46,962 nt of DNA, taken from contig NZ_JAQSEA010000117.1 in the NCBI RefSeq assembly GCF_029946185.1, positions 1,660-48,621 on the forward strand, given 5' to 3'. The notes beneath the pieces are model-generated. The model was not told the DNA's origin. It ran no database searches and saw only the letters and a program-made list of their open reading frames with translations. Made by a program: the position numbers and the translations under genes. Below are positions 21,857 to 31,553 of the stretch, piece after piece; positions within the stretch are counted from its first letter, which is position 1, and every line of letters starts with the position of its first letter. Source of the DNA: Prosthecobacter sp. Lineage in GTDB: Bacteria > Verrucomicrobiota > Verrucomicrobiia > Verrucomicrobiales > Verrucomicrobiaceae.

Positions 21857-23674
21857 ATGTGGCGCATGTATCTAAATACTATTCAGCACAACCTTAGTGC
21901 CAGCAGCCGGATCCTGATTGTGACCGAAGAGCGCTCCTTGCAGGAGGATTTGCACATTTCCAACACTCTACAGAACATGAGCCACAGTGGAAGCTCCTCG
22001 GCTTCACTGGGTGTGGATCAGGTCAGTACCAAAGCTAGGGCGGCAACTTCCGCCGCAGTGGTGGTATGCACTGCGAATGAGAAGGAAGCAGTGGAGTTGG
22101 TTGAAGCAGCGGCGCAAGGGCATAAGCCTTTTTCTCTGGTTATTATCGATGGGCGTCTTTTTTATGGTAAAGATTATCGAGGCATCATCAATCGCTTATG
22201 GCAGTCCCAGCGCGACTTGCATGTGGTGCTGCATGCCGTGTCCCAGTTGGAATCATTCGAACAAATTCCGATCGACCTAGGTTCCAATCCACATCTCCTG
22301 GTGTTCAAGTTCAGGCTGGTTCCCTTCGAGATAACACAGCTCATCCGCACACTCACGAACAAGCACGGTGCTGAAAATCAAACTTCACATCGCAATCTGA
22401 GTCTGAATGCCCAGTTGCTGGAGGTGACCACGAGGTTCGAAGACGTCAGCAACCGGCTCCGGCTTGAGCAGGACCACCGCAAGCAATTGGAGGACCAACT
22501 GTGCCGGAACCAGCGCTTGGAAACGGTGGGACGTTTCGCGGACGCGATGGCTCACTTTTTTAACAACTACCTCACCGTGATTCAGGGCCATCTGGAAGTG
22601 GCGCAGCTGAACCAAGAGGGCACTGGCTCCTGCACGCTGCCGACCGCGACGTTAAAAGAACTCATCCTTGCCACACAGGGGGCGGCGGGCGTTACGTCGC
22701 AGTTTGTGTCATTCAACAGGCGCGAATATCTGCAGCCGACACCCCTGCATCTCGGACAGATCATCGATGGCCAGTCGGCAATGCTGCAGAAAGCGATCGG
22801 AGAGCAGATCGCCATTCAGATCAGCCATCACCCTGATCTGCCAAGTGTCATGGCGGATCAGGCTTCCTTGGAGCAGATCATTTTCAATCTGCTCATCCAT
22901 GCACGTGAATCGATGCAGACGGGCGGCAGATTAATGATTCAAACCAGACCCATGACCATCCCAGACGCCGAGACGGCCTGCCAGATGCATGCGGAGGCGA
23001 AACCTGGAGAGTATGTTGTCATGACGATTTCTGACACTGGCAAGGGGCTGAACCCTGCCGAGCTTGCAGGTCTGTTTGACTCATCCAAGCTCTCCTCGGA
23101 TCAAGAAGGCGGTGCGGACATCTCTTTGATCTTGGTGCAGGGCTTGGTGCGTATGCAAGGTGGCTGGGTCGAGGGCAGGAGCGTGCTGGAAGTAGGCACG
23201 GAATTTTCGATCTATTTGCCAGTCGCCACTGGAAGTACGCCAGCCCTCGCAACACCAGAGAAAAAACTTTTAAGCAACAACACTGAGGACGAGGCTTCGA
23301 CCATTCTGATCGTTGATGATGAAGATTCCGTGCGGCAGGTGATGGAATACGTGCTCACGAGTCAGGGGCACAAGGTGCTCACGGCCGCTGATGCCAATGA
23401 AGCTTGGGCCATCTGGCGCGAGAAGGCGTCAGTCATCAAACTTGCGCTCGTTGACGTCAAACTGCCCGGTGGGGTCAGTGGTTTCGATCTTGAAAAAGCC
23501 TTGGCGGCTGAAGATCCCACCCTCCCAGTCATTTTTACCTGTGGCTATTCTCCGACCACTCTGAACAATGCGAAGGAGTTAAAGGCCGGCGAAAACTTTC
23601 TGCCAAAGCCTTTTGGAATGGTGGAGTTGCTCAACATTGTGGGTCAGGCCCTGCTACAACCGGCGAGGCTGTAA
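21857..23674 (+). CDS. REC-like/kinase-like/REC hybrid protein with degenerate kinase core
   Basis: A 605-residue soluble protein. Residues about 18-165 look like an atypical receiver domain (SRILIVTEE, LVIIDGRLF, LLVFKFR). A coiled coil (about 180-222) leads to a HisKA-like helix with H233 in AHFFNNYLTVI, where Phe replaces the usual acidic residue after His. The ATPase domain has His348 in place of the N-box Asn (NLLIHARES), keeps SDTGKGL, but its G2 box is GADISLIL instead of GTGLGL. A C-terminal receiver is intact: LIVDDED, Asp in ALVDVKLPGG, Lys in LPKPFG. I infer a pseudokinase that signals through its receiver(s). ATG 21866 is an alternative start. Transcribed divergently from the small kinase/NarL regulator/FadL run. 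Confidence 0.75.
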   Translation: MWRMYLNTIQHNLSASSRILIVTEERSLQEDLHISNTLQNMSHSGSSSASLGVDQVSTKARAATSAAVVVCTANEKEAVELVEAAAQGHKPFSLVIIDGRLFYGKDYRGIINRLWQSQRDLHVVLHAVSQLESFEQIPIDLGSNPHLLVFKFRLVPFEITQLIRTLTNKHGAENQTSHRNLSLNAQLLEVTTRFEDVSNRLRLEQDHRKQLEDQLCRNQRLETVGRFADAMAHFFNNYLTVIQGHLEVAQLNQEGTGSCTLPTATLKELILATQGAAGVTSQFVSFNRREYLQPTPLHLGQIIDGQSAMLQKAIGEQIAIQISHHPDLPSVMADQASLEQIIFNLLIHARESMQTGGRLMIQTRPMTIPDAETACQMHAEAKPGEYVVMTISDTGKGLNPAELAGLFDSSKLSSDQEGGADISLILVQGLVRMQGGWVEGRSVLEVGTEFSIYLPVATGSTPALATPEKKLLSNNTEDEASTILIVDDEDSVRQVMEYVLTSQGHKVLTAADANEAWAIWREKASVIKLALVDVKLPGGVSGFDLEKALAAEDPTLPVIFTCGYSPTTLNNAKELKAGENFLPKPFGMVELLNIVGQALLQPARL

Positions 23675-24147
23675 ATGCCGGAAGGCGGGGGCGTATACGG
23701 CCGCCTGAGACGAGCCCCTGAATCCAAATCCCCTATGAGGAAATCGCCTTTCGCTGCAATGCGAAGGCACATTTGCCATGCCCAGTGACGCGGGGCTGGA
23801 AAATGCAGGATGTACCTGCCTAATCATATGATGGGAAATGCCTCCAAATTGAATGGTGGCTATGGAATTTCCTTGAATTATCTGTGCTGAATCATTTGGG
23901 TGCACAGAATCTTGACCCCATACGTCGATGACCGAAGGAGCAGCATGGTCATCCTGACAAACAAGTGCTCTTCTGGTGCTCGCAAACGCAAATTCATTCC
24001 AAGGTCGCACACATCTTGGTCGTGCCCCAACATATGTCATTTTGCGAATAGTTCTTTCCGGTGTAAGAAATCCCCACGTATTATCTGACCAGTGGTGAGA
24101 ATGAAATCATACCCCATGAAGGTGCCAGGCGGGGAAGCCCTTCTGCC
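23675..24147. other. 473-bp gap between two kinase genes
   Basis: No convincing gene is seen; the frames present have no family-like composition. Two hairpins follow the upstream stop: AGGCGG/CCGCCT (23683-23706) around the palindrome CGTATACG, and GCCTTTCGC/GCGAAGGC with one bulged T (23746-23768). Neither is followed by a T run. The distal part presumably contains the promoter of the next kinase gene, plus a possible 16-codon leader at 24101. Confidence 0.5.
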
Positions 24148-24151
24148 ATGA
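24101..24151 (+). CDS. possible 16-codon leader peptide overlapping the kinase start
   Basis: ATG at 24101 opens a 16-codon frame (MKSYPMKVPGGEALLP) whose TGA at 24149-24151 overlaps the next gene's ATG by 4 bp (ATGA). Purine-rich GGTGAGA precedes it. The layout would suit translational coupling, but short frames of this kind arise by chance, so the call is tentative. Confidence 0.25.
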   Translation: MKSYPMKVPGGEALLP

Positions 24152-27100
24152 AGTCTGCCAAGTCAGGTTTTGCGCTGAGTGTGAAGGATCAGACCCTCAC
24201 CGGCAGCCTGGTCATGATGGTGGACAGTCATGGTTTGATCCATGCAGTGAACGGTGGGCTGGCTCCCTTTGCGGATTTTTTTGGCCAGAGTCCGCTTCTG
24301 CCGGAAAGCAGGAGAAGCTGTTTTGATTTCTTTGCCACGGAATGCAAACCTCGGTTTGATGGCGGGGAAACATGGGCGCAGGCGCTCAAGGAGGTGTTGG
24401 ATCAGCAATCGGTGGGTGTCCGGATCGAATCATGTTTCTTAGACTCGACGGAAAAGAGCTGGATCGAAATCACGATCATTCCACTGCCGGTGGATGATGG
24501 CGCAGGTGCGCTCGTCACATGCGTCGACATCACCTCCCGCAAGCGCACTGAGGAGACGTTTCAAAGCAGTGAACTGCGCTTCCGCCATGCCTTTACAAAT
24601 GCCAGCGGGGGCTTTGCGATCACGGATATGAGCGGGCACCTCATCCAAATCAACAAGCACTACTGTCATATCATCGGCTATGCTGAAGAGGAAATGATCG
24701 GCAGATCTTTTGCCGCCTTCACGCATCCTGATGATGCGGCGCACATCCAGGAACTGAACCAGAGATTGGTGGATGGAGAGATCAACGACTACATCGTGGA
24801 GAAACGCTATCTCAGCAAAAAGGATGAGGTGGTCTGGGTGGAAGACAGCGTGTCTGCCATTCGGGATGGATCCGGGGTGGCTCTAAATGTGGTGATGCTC
24901 TGCAAAGACATCACGAAGTCGCGCCACAATCAGGAACAGTTGCGACTGCTGGAGGGCTGTGTGGCCCATCTAACTGACATCGTGCTCATCATCGAGTCAG
25001 CGACTTTGAATCAACCCGACCCCCTTATTGTTTTCGTGAACGATGCATTTTGCAGGCAGACCGGCTACACCCGGGAAGAAGTGCTGGGGCGAAGCCCGCA
25101 CTTCCTGCAAGGACCTTTAACCGACTTGTTTGCACTGGGCCGAATGCACGCGACCCTGGCCCAAGGGCTGCCAAGCAAGGAGGAACTGATCAACTATAAG
25201 AAGGATGGTTCCGCCTTTTGTGTTGAGATTGATATTGTGCCGATCACCGACCTCAAAGGTCAGATGTCGCACTATGTGGCGGTTCAGCGTGATGTCACCG
25301 CACGTAATGAGGCCGCCGACCGACTGAGGAAGAGCAATCTGCGTTATGAAAGACAGCATGTCGCATTGGCCCGAATGATACGCGGGGGGGTGATGCAGGC
25401 GGTCCATCTTGAGTCGGCCTTTCGTCTGATCACCGAAGAAATCGCCCACGCCATGGAAGTAGAGCGTGTCAGCATCTGGCGGTACGATCAAACCCGCAGC
25501 AGCATCGTCTGCCAGATGCTGTTTGAGTCTGGTGTGCGGCGTCACTCCTCTGGACGTGAGCTGCGCGGTGAGGATTCACCGGCCTATTTTCGTGCCATGG
25601 GGAAAAATGAAACCATTGCGGCAGATGATGCGCTGCATGATCTTCGTACCTGCGAGTTCAAGGACAGCTATCTTGCCCCGCTGGGCATCACGTCCATGCT
25701 GGACGCCCCGTTGCATGTGGGCGGGGTGCTGGCGGGAGTCCTCTGTCAAGAGCATGTCGGCCCGCAGCGGGCCTGGCTGCCAGAGGAGAAAAGCTTTGCG
25801 ACTTCCATGGCCAACTTCATCTCCCTAGTGCTTGCTCAATGGGAGCGCAGACAAGTCGAGGACATGCTGCGTCAGCAGGCATCACTGCTCGACAAGGCAA
25901 ACGATGCCATTTTGGTGCGTGATCTCGACCACAACATCACTTACTGGAATAAAAGCGCTGAAATTCTTTATGGCTGGACCGCCGAAGAGGCAAAGGGACG
26001 CAAGGTGTCCGAACTGCTCTACCTCGATGATTCGCAGTTTGAGAGAAAAAACGGCAAGGTGCTGACCGAGGGTGAGTGGGCAGGTGAAATTCTGCAGGTG
26101 ACCAGGGCAGGTGAGGTTCTGACCGTGGAAGGGCGCTGGACTTTGGTACGCGATGCCGAAGGCCGGCCCAAGTGCGTGCTGGCCATCAACACGAATATCA
26201 CGGAAAAAAAACGACTGGAAGATCAGATTCTCCGTTCTCAGCGCATGGAAAGCATCGGCACGCTGGCGGGTGGCATCGCGCATGATCTCAACAATGTGCT
26301 CACGCCAATCATGATGTCGGTGGATCTGTTGAATTTGCGCATCAAGGATGAGGCTTGCAGGGAAACACTGGAGACGATCGCCTCCAGTGCTCGTCGTGGA
26401 GCCGACATGCTCAGTCAGGTGCTGTCGTTCGCCAGGGGCATGGAAGGGCAGAAGGCGCCCCTGAAGGTCAGCCGCGTGTTACAGGACCTGGCACGCATCG
26501 TGGGGGATACCTTTCCAAAAAACATCCATCTCCGCCTGCAGGATGAGCTGCATGAAACCGATATCGTGGCAGGTGACATAACGCAGATTCATCAGGTGCT
26601 GCTCAATTTGTGCGTCAATGCGCGGGATGCGATGCCTGCCGGAGGCATGCTCGCGATCAGCGCGGCAAACATTTTGATCGATGCGCAATACACCGCCATG
26701 AACATCGATGCGCGTGAAGGGCCACATATCATGATTAGTGTCGAGGACGACGGCATGGGCATTGCGTCGGAAATTCTCCCGAAAATATTTGACCCCTTTT
26801 TTACCACGAAGGAAATCGGAAAGGGCACCGGCCTAGGGCTCTCCACATCGCTGGCCATCATGAAAAGCCATGGGGGATTCTTCCGTGTTTACAGCGAGCT
26901 GGGGCTTGGCTCCTGCTTCCATGTTTATTTTCCCGCACAGCCGGCACAGGCCACGACTCGGCCGGTGGTCGAGGAGCTGGTGCTGCCCCGTGGCAATCAC
27001 GAACTGGTCCTTATCGTGGATGACGAGGCGGCCGTGCGGGAAATCACGCGCCAGACGCTTGAGGCTTATGGCTACAGGGTGCTGCTGGCTGCGGATGGCA

Positions 27101-27366
27101 CGGAGGCGGTGACTCTGTACTCAAAACATCAAAGTGACATAGCCCTGGTCTTGACCGACATGCAGATGCCGGTCATGGACGGCTCAACCACGATTCAGGT
27201 TTTGATGAAAATGAACCCTCGGGTTTGCATAATTGCCGCCAGTGGGATCAGTTCCAACAGTGGCATTGCGAAGGCCGCCGGGGCAGGGGTGCGGCAGTTT
27301 TTACCCAAGCCTTACACGGCCGAAACCCTTTTACGGGCTCTGCATCACGTTTTGAACGAACATTGA
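24148..27366 (+). CDS. multi-PAS/GAF hybrid histidine kinase
   Basis: A 1072-residue soluble sensor. Order by eye: PAS (about 15-130), PAS (145-260), LOV-like PAS (275-395), GAF (415-575), PAS (580-695), HisKA with GGIAHDLNNVL, ATPase with intact N-box (NLCVNARDAM), EDDGMGI and GTGLGLSTS, and a C-terminal receiver (LIVDDEA, Asp in LVLTDMQMP, Lys in LPKPYT). The third PAS has the LOV-type GRSPHFLQG and NYKKDGSAF segments, but P317 replaces the flavin-reactive Cys. All kinase residues are present, so it should be active and pass phosphate to its own receiver and an unknown partner. No TM segments are seen, so it senses a cytoplasmic signal. It converges with another hybrid kinase, 12 bp apart, that has the same kinase-receiver cassette. 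Confidence 0.88.
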   Translation: MKSAKSGFALSVKDQTLTGSLVMMVDSHGLIHAVNGGLAPFADFFGQSPLLPESRRSCFDFFATECKPRFDGGETWAQALKEVLDQQSVGVRIESCFLDSTEKSWIEITIIPLPVDDGAGALVTCVDITSRKRTEETFQSSELRFRHAFTNASGGFAITDMSGHLIQINKHYCHIIGYAEEEMIGRSFAAFTHPDDAAHIQELNQRLVDGEINDYIVEKRYLSKKDEVVWVEDSVSAIRDGSGVALNVVMLCKDITKSRHNQEQLRLLEGCVAHLTDIVLIIESATLNQPDPLIVFVNDAFCRQTGYTREEVLGRSPHFLQGPLTDLFALGRMHATLAQGLPSKEELINYKKDGSAFCVEIDIVPITDLKGQMSHYVAVQRDVTARNEAADRLRKSNLRYERQHVALARMIRGGVMQAVHLESAFRLITEEIAHAMEVERVSIWRYDQTRSSIVCQMLFESGVRRHSSGRELRGEDSPAYFRAMGKNETIAADDALHDLRTCEFKDSYLAPLGITSMLDAPLHVGGVLAGVLCQEHVGPQRAWLPEEKSFATSMANFISLVLAQWERRQVEDMLRQQASLLDKANDAILVRDLDHNITYWNKSAEILYGWTAEEAKGRKVSELLYLDDSQFERKNGKVLTEGEWAGEILQVTRAGEVLTVEGRWTLVRDAEGRPKCVLAINTNITEKKRLEDQILRSQRMESIGTLAGGIAHDLNNVLTPIMMSVDLLNLRIKDEACRETLETIASSARRGADMLSQVLSFARGMEGQKAPLKVSRVLQDLARIVGDTFPKNIHLRLQDELHETDIVAGDITQIHQVLLNLCVNARDAMPAGGMLAISAANILIDAQYTAMNIDAREGPHIMISVEDDGMGIASEILPKIFDPFFTTKEIGKGTGLGLSTSLAIMKSHGGFFRVYSELGLGSCFHVYFPAQPAQATTRPVVEELVLPRGNHELVLIVDDEAAVREITRQTLEAYGYRVLLAADGTEAVTLYSKHQSDIALVLTDMQMPVMDGSTTIQVLMKMNPRVCIIAASGISSNSGIAKAAGAGVRQFLPKPYTAETLLRALHHVLNEH

Positions 27367-27378
27367 GCACCCCAAGGC

Positions 27379-30300
27379 TCAGGCTGCCTTCCGCACATGC
27401 TGCAGCACATCACCGAGCGCTTCCAGCAAGGCGTCGGCATTGTAAGGTTTGCGCAGAAAATGCTTTACCCCCAGGCTGTTGACCTGCGCCTGCATTTGAT
27501 GGCTGAGTCCGCTCGCGCCAATGATGGGCAGATCGGGATGAATCTTGCGCAGCGCTTGGATGAGCGTCGGTCCGTCCATATTGGGCATCATCATGTCAGT
27601 GATGAGGGCGGCCGGCTTTTCAGCGCTTTTTAAAAATGTCGCGATGGCGTCGGTGCCGTCGCAGGCTGAGACCACCCGGTATCCAAAGGCTTCCAAGGTG
27701 TGCTTGGTGGCGGTAAGAATGGCGACTTCATCATCCGCGACAAGGATCAGCTCTCCCTGTCCAAGGCAGCGCTTGGATTCGATCACTTGAATTTCCCTGT
27801 GTTCTACGTCGGTTTTGGCCGGCAGATAAATGCGAAACACTGTGCCCTTGCCCATCCGGCTCGTGAGATCAATGAATCCGTGGTGCGATTTGACGATGCC
27901 GAGAGTGGTGGCAAGTCCAAGTCCCGTGCCCTTGCCTATTTCCTTGGTGGTGAAGAACGGATCAAAAATGCGGTCCCTTACTTCGACCGGAATGCCGGTG
28001 CCGGTGTCCTTGACCTCAAACACCACATGGGGTCCCGTATTTGCGTAGGGATGCATGCTGGCAAACTGCTCATCCACGACCACGTTGTTCATGGTGATAT
28101 CCAGTTCGCCTCCGCCGGGCATGGCATCCCGCGCATTGACGCACAGATTGAGCAGCACCTGGTGCAGTTGGGTGGGGTCTCCCTCCACGTTCCAAGTCTC
28201 TTCTGAGCAGGTTATGCGGCACTTGATGAACTTGGGGAAGGTTTCGTGAATGAGCTGCTCGATTTCCTGGAGGACATCTTGTGGCCGCAGGCGCATGCTG
28301 CGGCCCTCGACACCCCGCGCAAAACTTAGAATTTGCTTCACCATTTCCGCGCCTCGGTTCGCGCTGTTCTCCATGGCGTTCAGCAGTTCCACGTCGCGTG
28401 GCTGTTGCAGTTTCATGCGCAGAATCGTGAGCGACATCAGAATGGGCGTAAGCACGTTGTTCAAATCATGCGCCACTCCGCCAGCAAGTGTGCCGATGCT
28501 TTCCAAGCGCTGATTGCGCAGGGACTGGGATTCCATGCGGCGTTTCTCAGTCACGTCGGTCATGAAGCCCTCGATGTGGCGGATCACGCCGTCCTCGGAG
28601 TGAATCCCTTGGCCGCGTTCCCAGATCCATTTCACCGCGCCTTCAGCCGTGCGAATGCGGTAGCTCATTTCAAAGCGTTTCTCAGCCGCGACAGACTCTG
28701 CCACGGTCTCACGCACATGCTCCCGGTCCTCCGGATGGATCAGTTCACCGAAGAAGACTTCACCGGTGCCAGTGAATATTTCCGCCTCATAACCTGTGAG
28801 TTCTTGACAGCCTTCACTGATAAACTCCAGCGTTCGTTTTTCATCAATGAAAGAGCGGTAGGCGGCGCCGGGAAGATTTCCCATCAGCGTTGAGATCATG
28901 CGTTCATTTTCACGCAGTGCATCGATGGCCTGCTGGCGTTCCTTCTCCCTCTCCACCGTTTCCATGGCGAATGACAGGTCATTGGCGAGGGCGCTGAGCA
29001 CGCGGATTTCCTCCTCTTGGAAGCAGTTGCGCTCATCGGCATAGATGAGCAGAACACCCACGGGAATGTTACCCGGTTTCAATGGAAAGGCGGCGCAGGA
29101 ACGAAAGCCACCCTCTAGCGCGCGCATACGAGAGAAGAATGTGTCATCATTCTCGATGTCATTGGAAATTTCATGCGTGCCGCCTCTAAAGGCACGTCCC
29201 GCCGGGCCACGACCCGAGGGATGATCATCGCTCATAATTAGCGTCAGGCCGTCCAGATAGTTCTGATAAGTGCCGGCGCATGCCACGGGCCTCAGGCTTT
29301 GCGTCGCTTCATCAAAGAAGGCGATCCAGGCCATTTTCATGCTGCCCTTTTCCACCGCGATGTTTACCGCGGTTTCATAGAGCATCTGCGGCTCGCGGAT
29401 GCGGACAATGGCCTCATTGATGCTGCTGGACATCGCATGCAGGCGGTTCAGGCGCAGCAGGCGCTGCTCATCCAGCTTGCGTTCGTGGATGTCCAGCGCA
29501 GACCCGGCCATGCGGTAGGGCTCGTCCTGTTTGTCCCACAGGGCCTGGCCGCGGGCCTCAAACCAGCGATACCCGCCCGACTTCACCAGAATGCGGTATT
29601 CGATGCAAAATTCACTGCGCTGCTCCAGGTGACTCTCCAATGCCGCACGCACCAGCGGCAGGTCTGCCGGGTGCATTTTCTGCTCCCACGCAAAAAACAG
29701 ACTGGGGAATTCCTCGTGGTTGTAACCGAGCAGCTCGCGGAAACGGGCGGAATAATAGACGCCACCCGTGCGGATGTCCCAGTCCCAGACACCTCCGGTG
29801 GAACCGGTGGCCGCCAGCGCATAGCGTTCTTCACTCTGCCGCAGGGCCAGTTCTGCCTGATGCCGCTCCATCTCCGCCGCTGCACGCACCGCAAAGAGCT
29901 GGAACATGGCCTGCAGGCGCTCCCGGTGGTCCAGCGTATGTTCGCTGAACACGGCGATCATGCCGATCACGCGCCCGTCGGTGGCGTGCAGTGGCATGCC
30001 CATGTAACTGTTCGCACCCAGATCCTGCAGGATCTGGTCGTCGGGGAAGTGCTGGCGCACATCACGGTCATAATAACAGATATCGCCGCTGGCCACGTTG
30101 TAGCATGGCGTGCCGACCAGGGAGTAGGTTTTGTTGGGCAGCACCTTGCCGTTTGCGCAGAAACCGAGTGTCCGCACCATCCTGTCTCGCTCCGGCAGGA
30201 GCATCGCCACTGTGGCGTATGTGGCCTCAACGGTGCGGGCCATTTGCAGGCAGAGCGACTGGAAGAAGGTCTCGCCGCTGCGTGCGTCCACGCCCTCGGC

Positions 30301-31533
30301 CATCGCCCGCAGGGCTTCCTCCATTTTTTTCTCCACGGTGATGTCCGAGGCCAGTGAGAGTATCGACTGCAGCTCTCCCTCCTCGTTCAACAAGGCGGAA
30401 TTGTGCCACTCACAGACAATCACCCTGCCATCGCTGGTGAAATTGCGGTTGATGCAGGTGTTGCGGGACTCAGACCGGTCCAGCAACCGGTCTAGAGTCG
30501 CCTTTACTCGCGGCAAGTCTTCAGGATGAACGAAGCTCCAGTCACTGTTATCGTTCCCCATGACGGCGGCCTCGGGCCAGCCAAAGATTTTTTCGGCCTG
30601 GGGGGACCACCGGCAGATGCGGCTGTTCGTGTCGCACTCCACCAGCGCCAGCGAGGTGTTTTCCAGATGATACAGCAGCGTGGCATGCGCCTGCTGCTGC
30701 AGTGCCTCCTCCTGTTCGCGCCGTGTGGTGAAATCACGCAGGTTGCCGATGATCGCCACCGGCTTGCCCTCATGGTCCCGTACGACGGAGCGGTTGTCGC
30801 TGATCCAGCGGTAGCCTTCATTCTTGTGCTTGAATCGATATTCCAAGACAGGCTGAAAATCCCCATTGAAATCACGGGCGATCAGTTTGTCCAAGCGGTC
30901 GCGCTTTGACTGATAGTCCTCGGGATGAATGCGCGAAAACATGAAACGAAGTCCGCCCGCGATGCATTCCTCAATGCTGAAACCCAGCACCTGCTCAACT
31001 GCTGGACTTATGTAATCATAGGTCAGGGTGGGCAGGCTAAGACAGTAGACGGGATCTTTGGAGTTGCCGAGCACGGTGCGGAAACGTTCCTCGCTCCGCC
31101 GCAGTTCACTCTCGGCATGCTTCCGCTTGGAGATGTCACGCACGGTGGAGATCAGCCTGTCTTTCCCGAGAATCTCAGCCTTACGCATGCTCACCTCCAC
31201 CCAAAAGATATGTCCTGAGAGATCGCGGGCCTGCCATTCGAAGAGCTGCGGGCCTTCTTCCATCGTCTTCCGCATCCAGTACAGCGACTCCTCCACGGTG
31301 TAGGGCGGGGTGTTTACGCTTAGTGCCGCTATGGAAAGCCGCCGCATTTCATCTGGATCCCCGCCATACATTTCGCAGGCACGCTGGTTGACTTCCAAAA
31401 TTGCCCCGGTGACGACGTCGTAGATGAAAACCGCATCATTGAGGCAGTCAAAAACACTGCGGAACCAGTCACCTTGCACCTTTATGTCCAAGGCATCGGT
31501 GGTGGTAGTCGTCGGCATGGTTGGAATGATCAT
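27379..31533 (-). CDS. very large PAS/GAF hybrid histidine kinase
   Basis: A 1384-residue soluble sensor. Domains by eye: PAS (about 25-145), PAS (150-275), PAS (285-400), GAF (415-580), PAS (590-705), GAF (715-880), PAS (890-1010), HisKA (GGVAHDLNNVLTPILM), ATPase (NLCVNARDAMPGGG, KDTGTGI, GTGLGLATT) and a receiver (LVADDEV, Asp in ALITDMMMP, Lys in LRKPYN). The kinase and receiver parts closely resemble those of the convergent neighbour, pointing to an old duplication with different sensor arrays. Such repeated PAS/GAF modules integrate several cytoplasmic signals; ligands cannot be named. A single-domain receiver is encoded 20 bp upstream and is likely co-transcribed and a phosphotransfer partner. 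Confidence 0.88.
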   Translation of the reverse strand: MIIPTMPTTTTTDALDIKVQGDWFRSVFDCLNDAVFIYDVVTGAILEVNQRACEMYGGDPDEMRRLSIAALSVNTPPYTVEESLYWMRKTMEEGPQLFEWQARDLSGHIFWVEVSMRKAEILGKDRLISTVRDISKRKHAESELRRSEERFRTVLGNSKDPVYCLSLPTLTYDYISPAVEQVLGFSIEECIAGGLRFMFSRIHPEDYQSKRDRLDKLIARDFNGDFQPVLEYRFKHKNEGYRWISDNRSVVRDHEGKPVAIIGNLRDFTTRREQEEALQQQAHATLLYHLENTSLALVECDTNSRICRWSPQAEKIFGWPEAAVMGNDNSDWSFVHPEDLPRVKATLDRLLDRSESRNTCINRNFTSDGRVIVCEWHNSALLNEEGELQSILSLASDITVEKKMEEALRAMAEGVDARSGETFFQSLCLQMARTVEATYATVAMLLPERDRMVRTLGFCANGKVLPNKTYSLVGTPCYNVASGDICYYDRDVRQHFPDDQILQDLGANSYMGMPLHATDGRVIGMIAVFSEHTLDHRERLQAMFQLFAVRAAAEMERHQAELALRQSEERYALAATGSTGGVWDWDIRTGGVYYSARFRELLGYNHEEFPSLFFAWEQKMHPADLPLVRAALESHLEQRSEFCIEYRILVKSGGYRWFEARGQALWDKQDEPYRMAGSALDIHERKLDEQRLLRLNRLHAMSSSINEAIVRIREPQMLYETAVNIAVEKGSMKMAWIAFFDEATQSLRPVACAGTYQNYLDGLTLIMSDDHPSGRGPAGRAFRGGTHEISNDIENDDTFFSRMRALEGGFRSCAAFPLKPGNIPVGVLLIYADERNCFQEEEIRVLSALANDLSFAMETVEREKERQQAIDALRENERMISTLMGNLPGAAYRSFIDEKRTLEFISEGCQELTGYEAEIFTGTGEVFFGELIHPEDREHVRETVAESVAAEKRFEMSYRIRTAEGAVKWIWERGQGIHSEDGVIRHIEGFMTDVTEKRRMESQSLRNQRLESIGTLAGGVAHDLNNVLTPILMSLTILRMKLQQPRDVELLNAMENSANRGAEMVKQILSFARGVEGRSMRLRPQDVLQEIEQLIHETFPKFIKCRITCSEETWNVEGDPTQLHQVLLNLCVNARDAMPGGGELDITMNNVVVDEQFASMHPYANTGPHVVFEVKDTGTGIPVEVRDRIFDPFFTTKEIGKGTGLGLATTLGIVKSHHGFIDLTSRMGKGTVFRIYLPAKTDVEHREIQVIESKRCLGQGELILVADDEVAILTATKHTLEAFGYRVVSACDGTDAIATFLKSAEKPAALITDMMMPNMDGPTLIQALRKIHPDLPIIGASGLSHQMQAQVNSLGVKHFLRKPYNADALLEALGDVLQHVRKAA

Positions 31534-31553
31534 GGATCAGGAGGTTCAATCAT

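Noticed and set aside
23654-24040. 128-codon minus-strand frame in the 473-bp gap
   Set aside because: Overlaps the 3' end of the upstream gene. It has no family-like sequence, hydrophobic pattern or plausible start signal.
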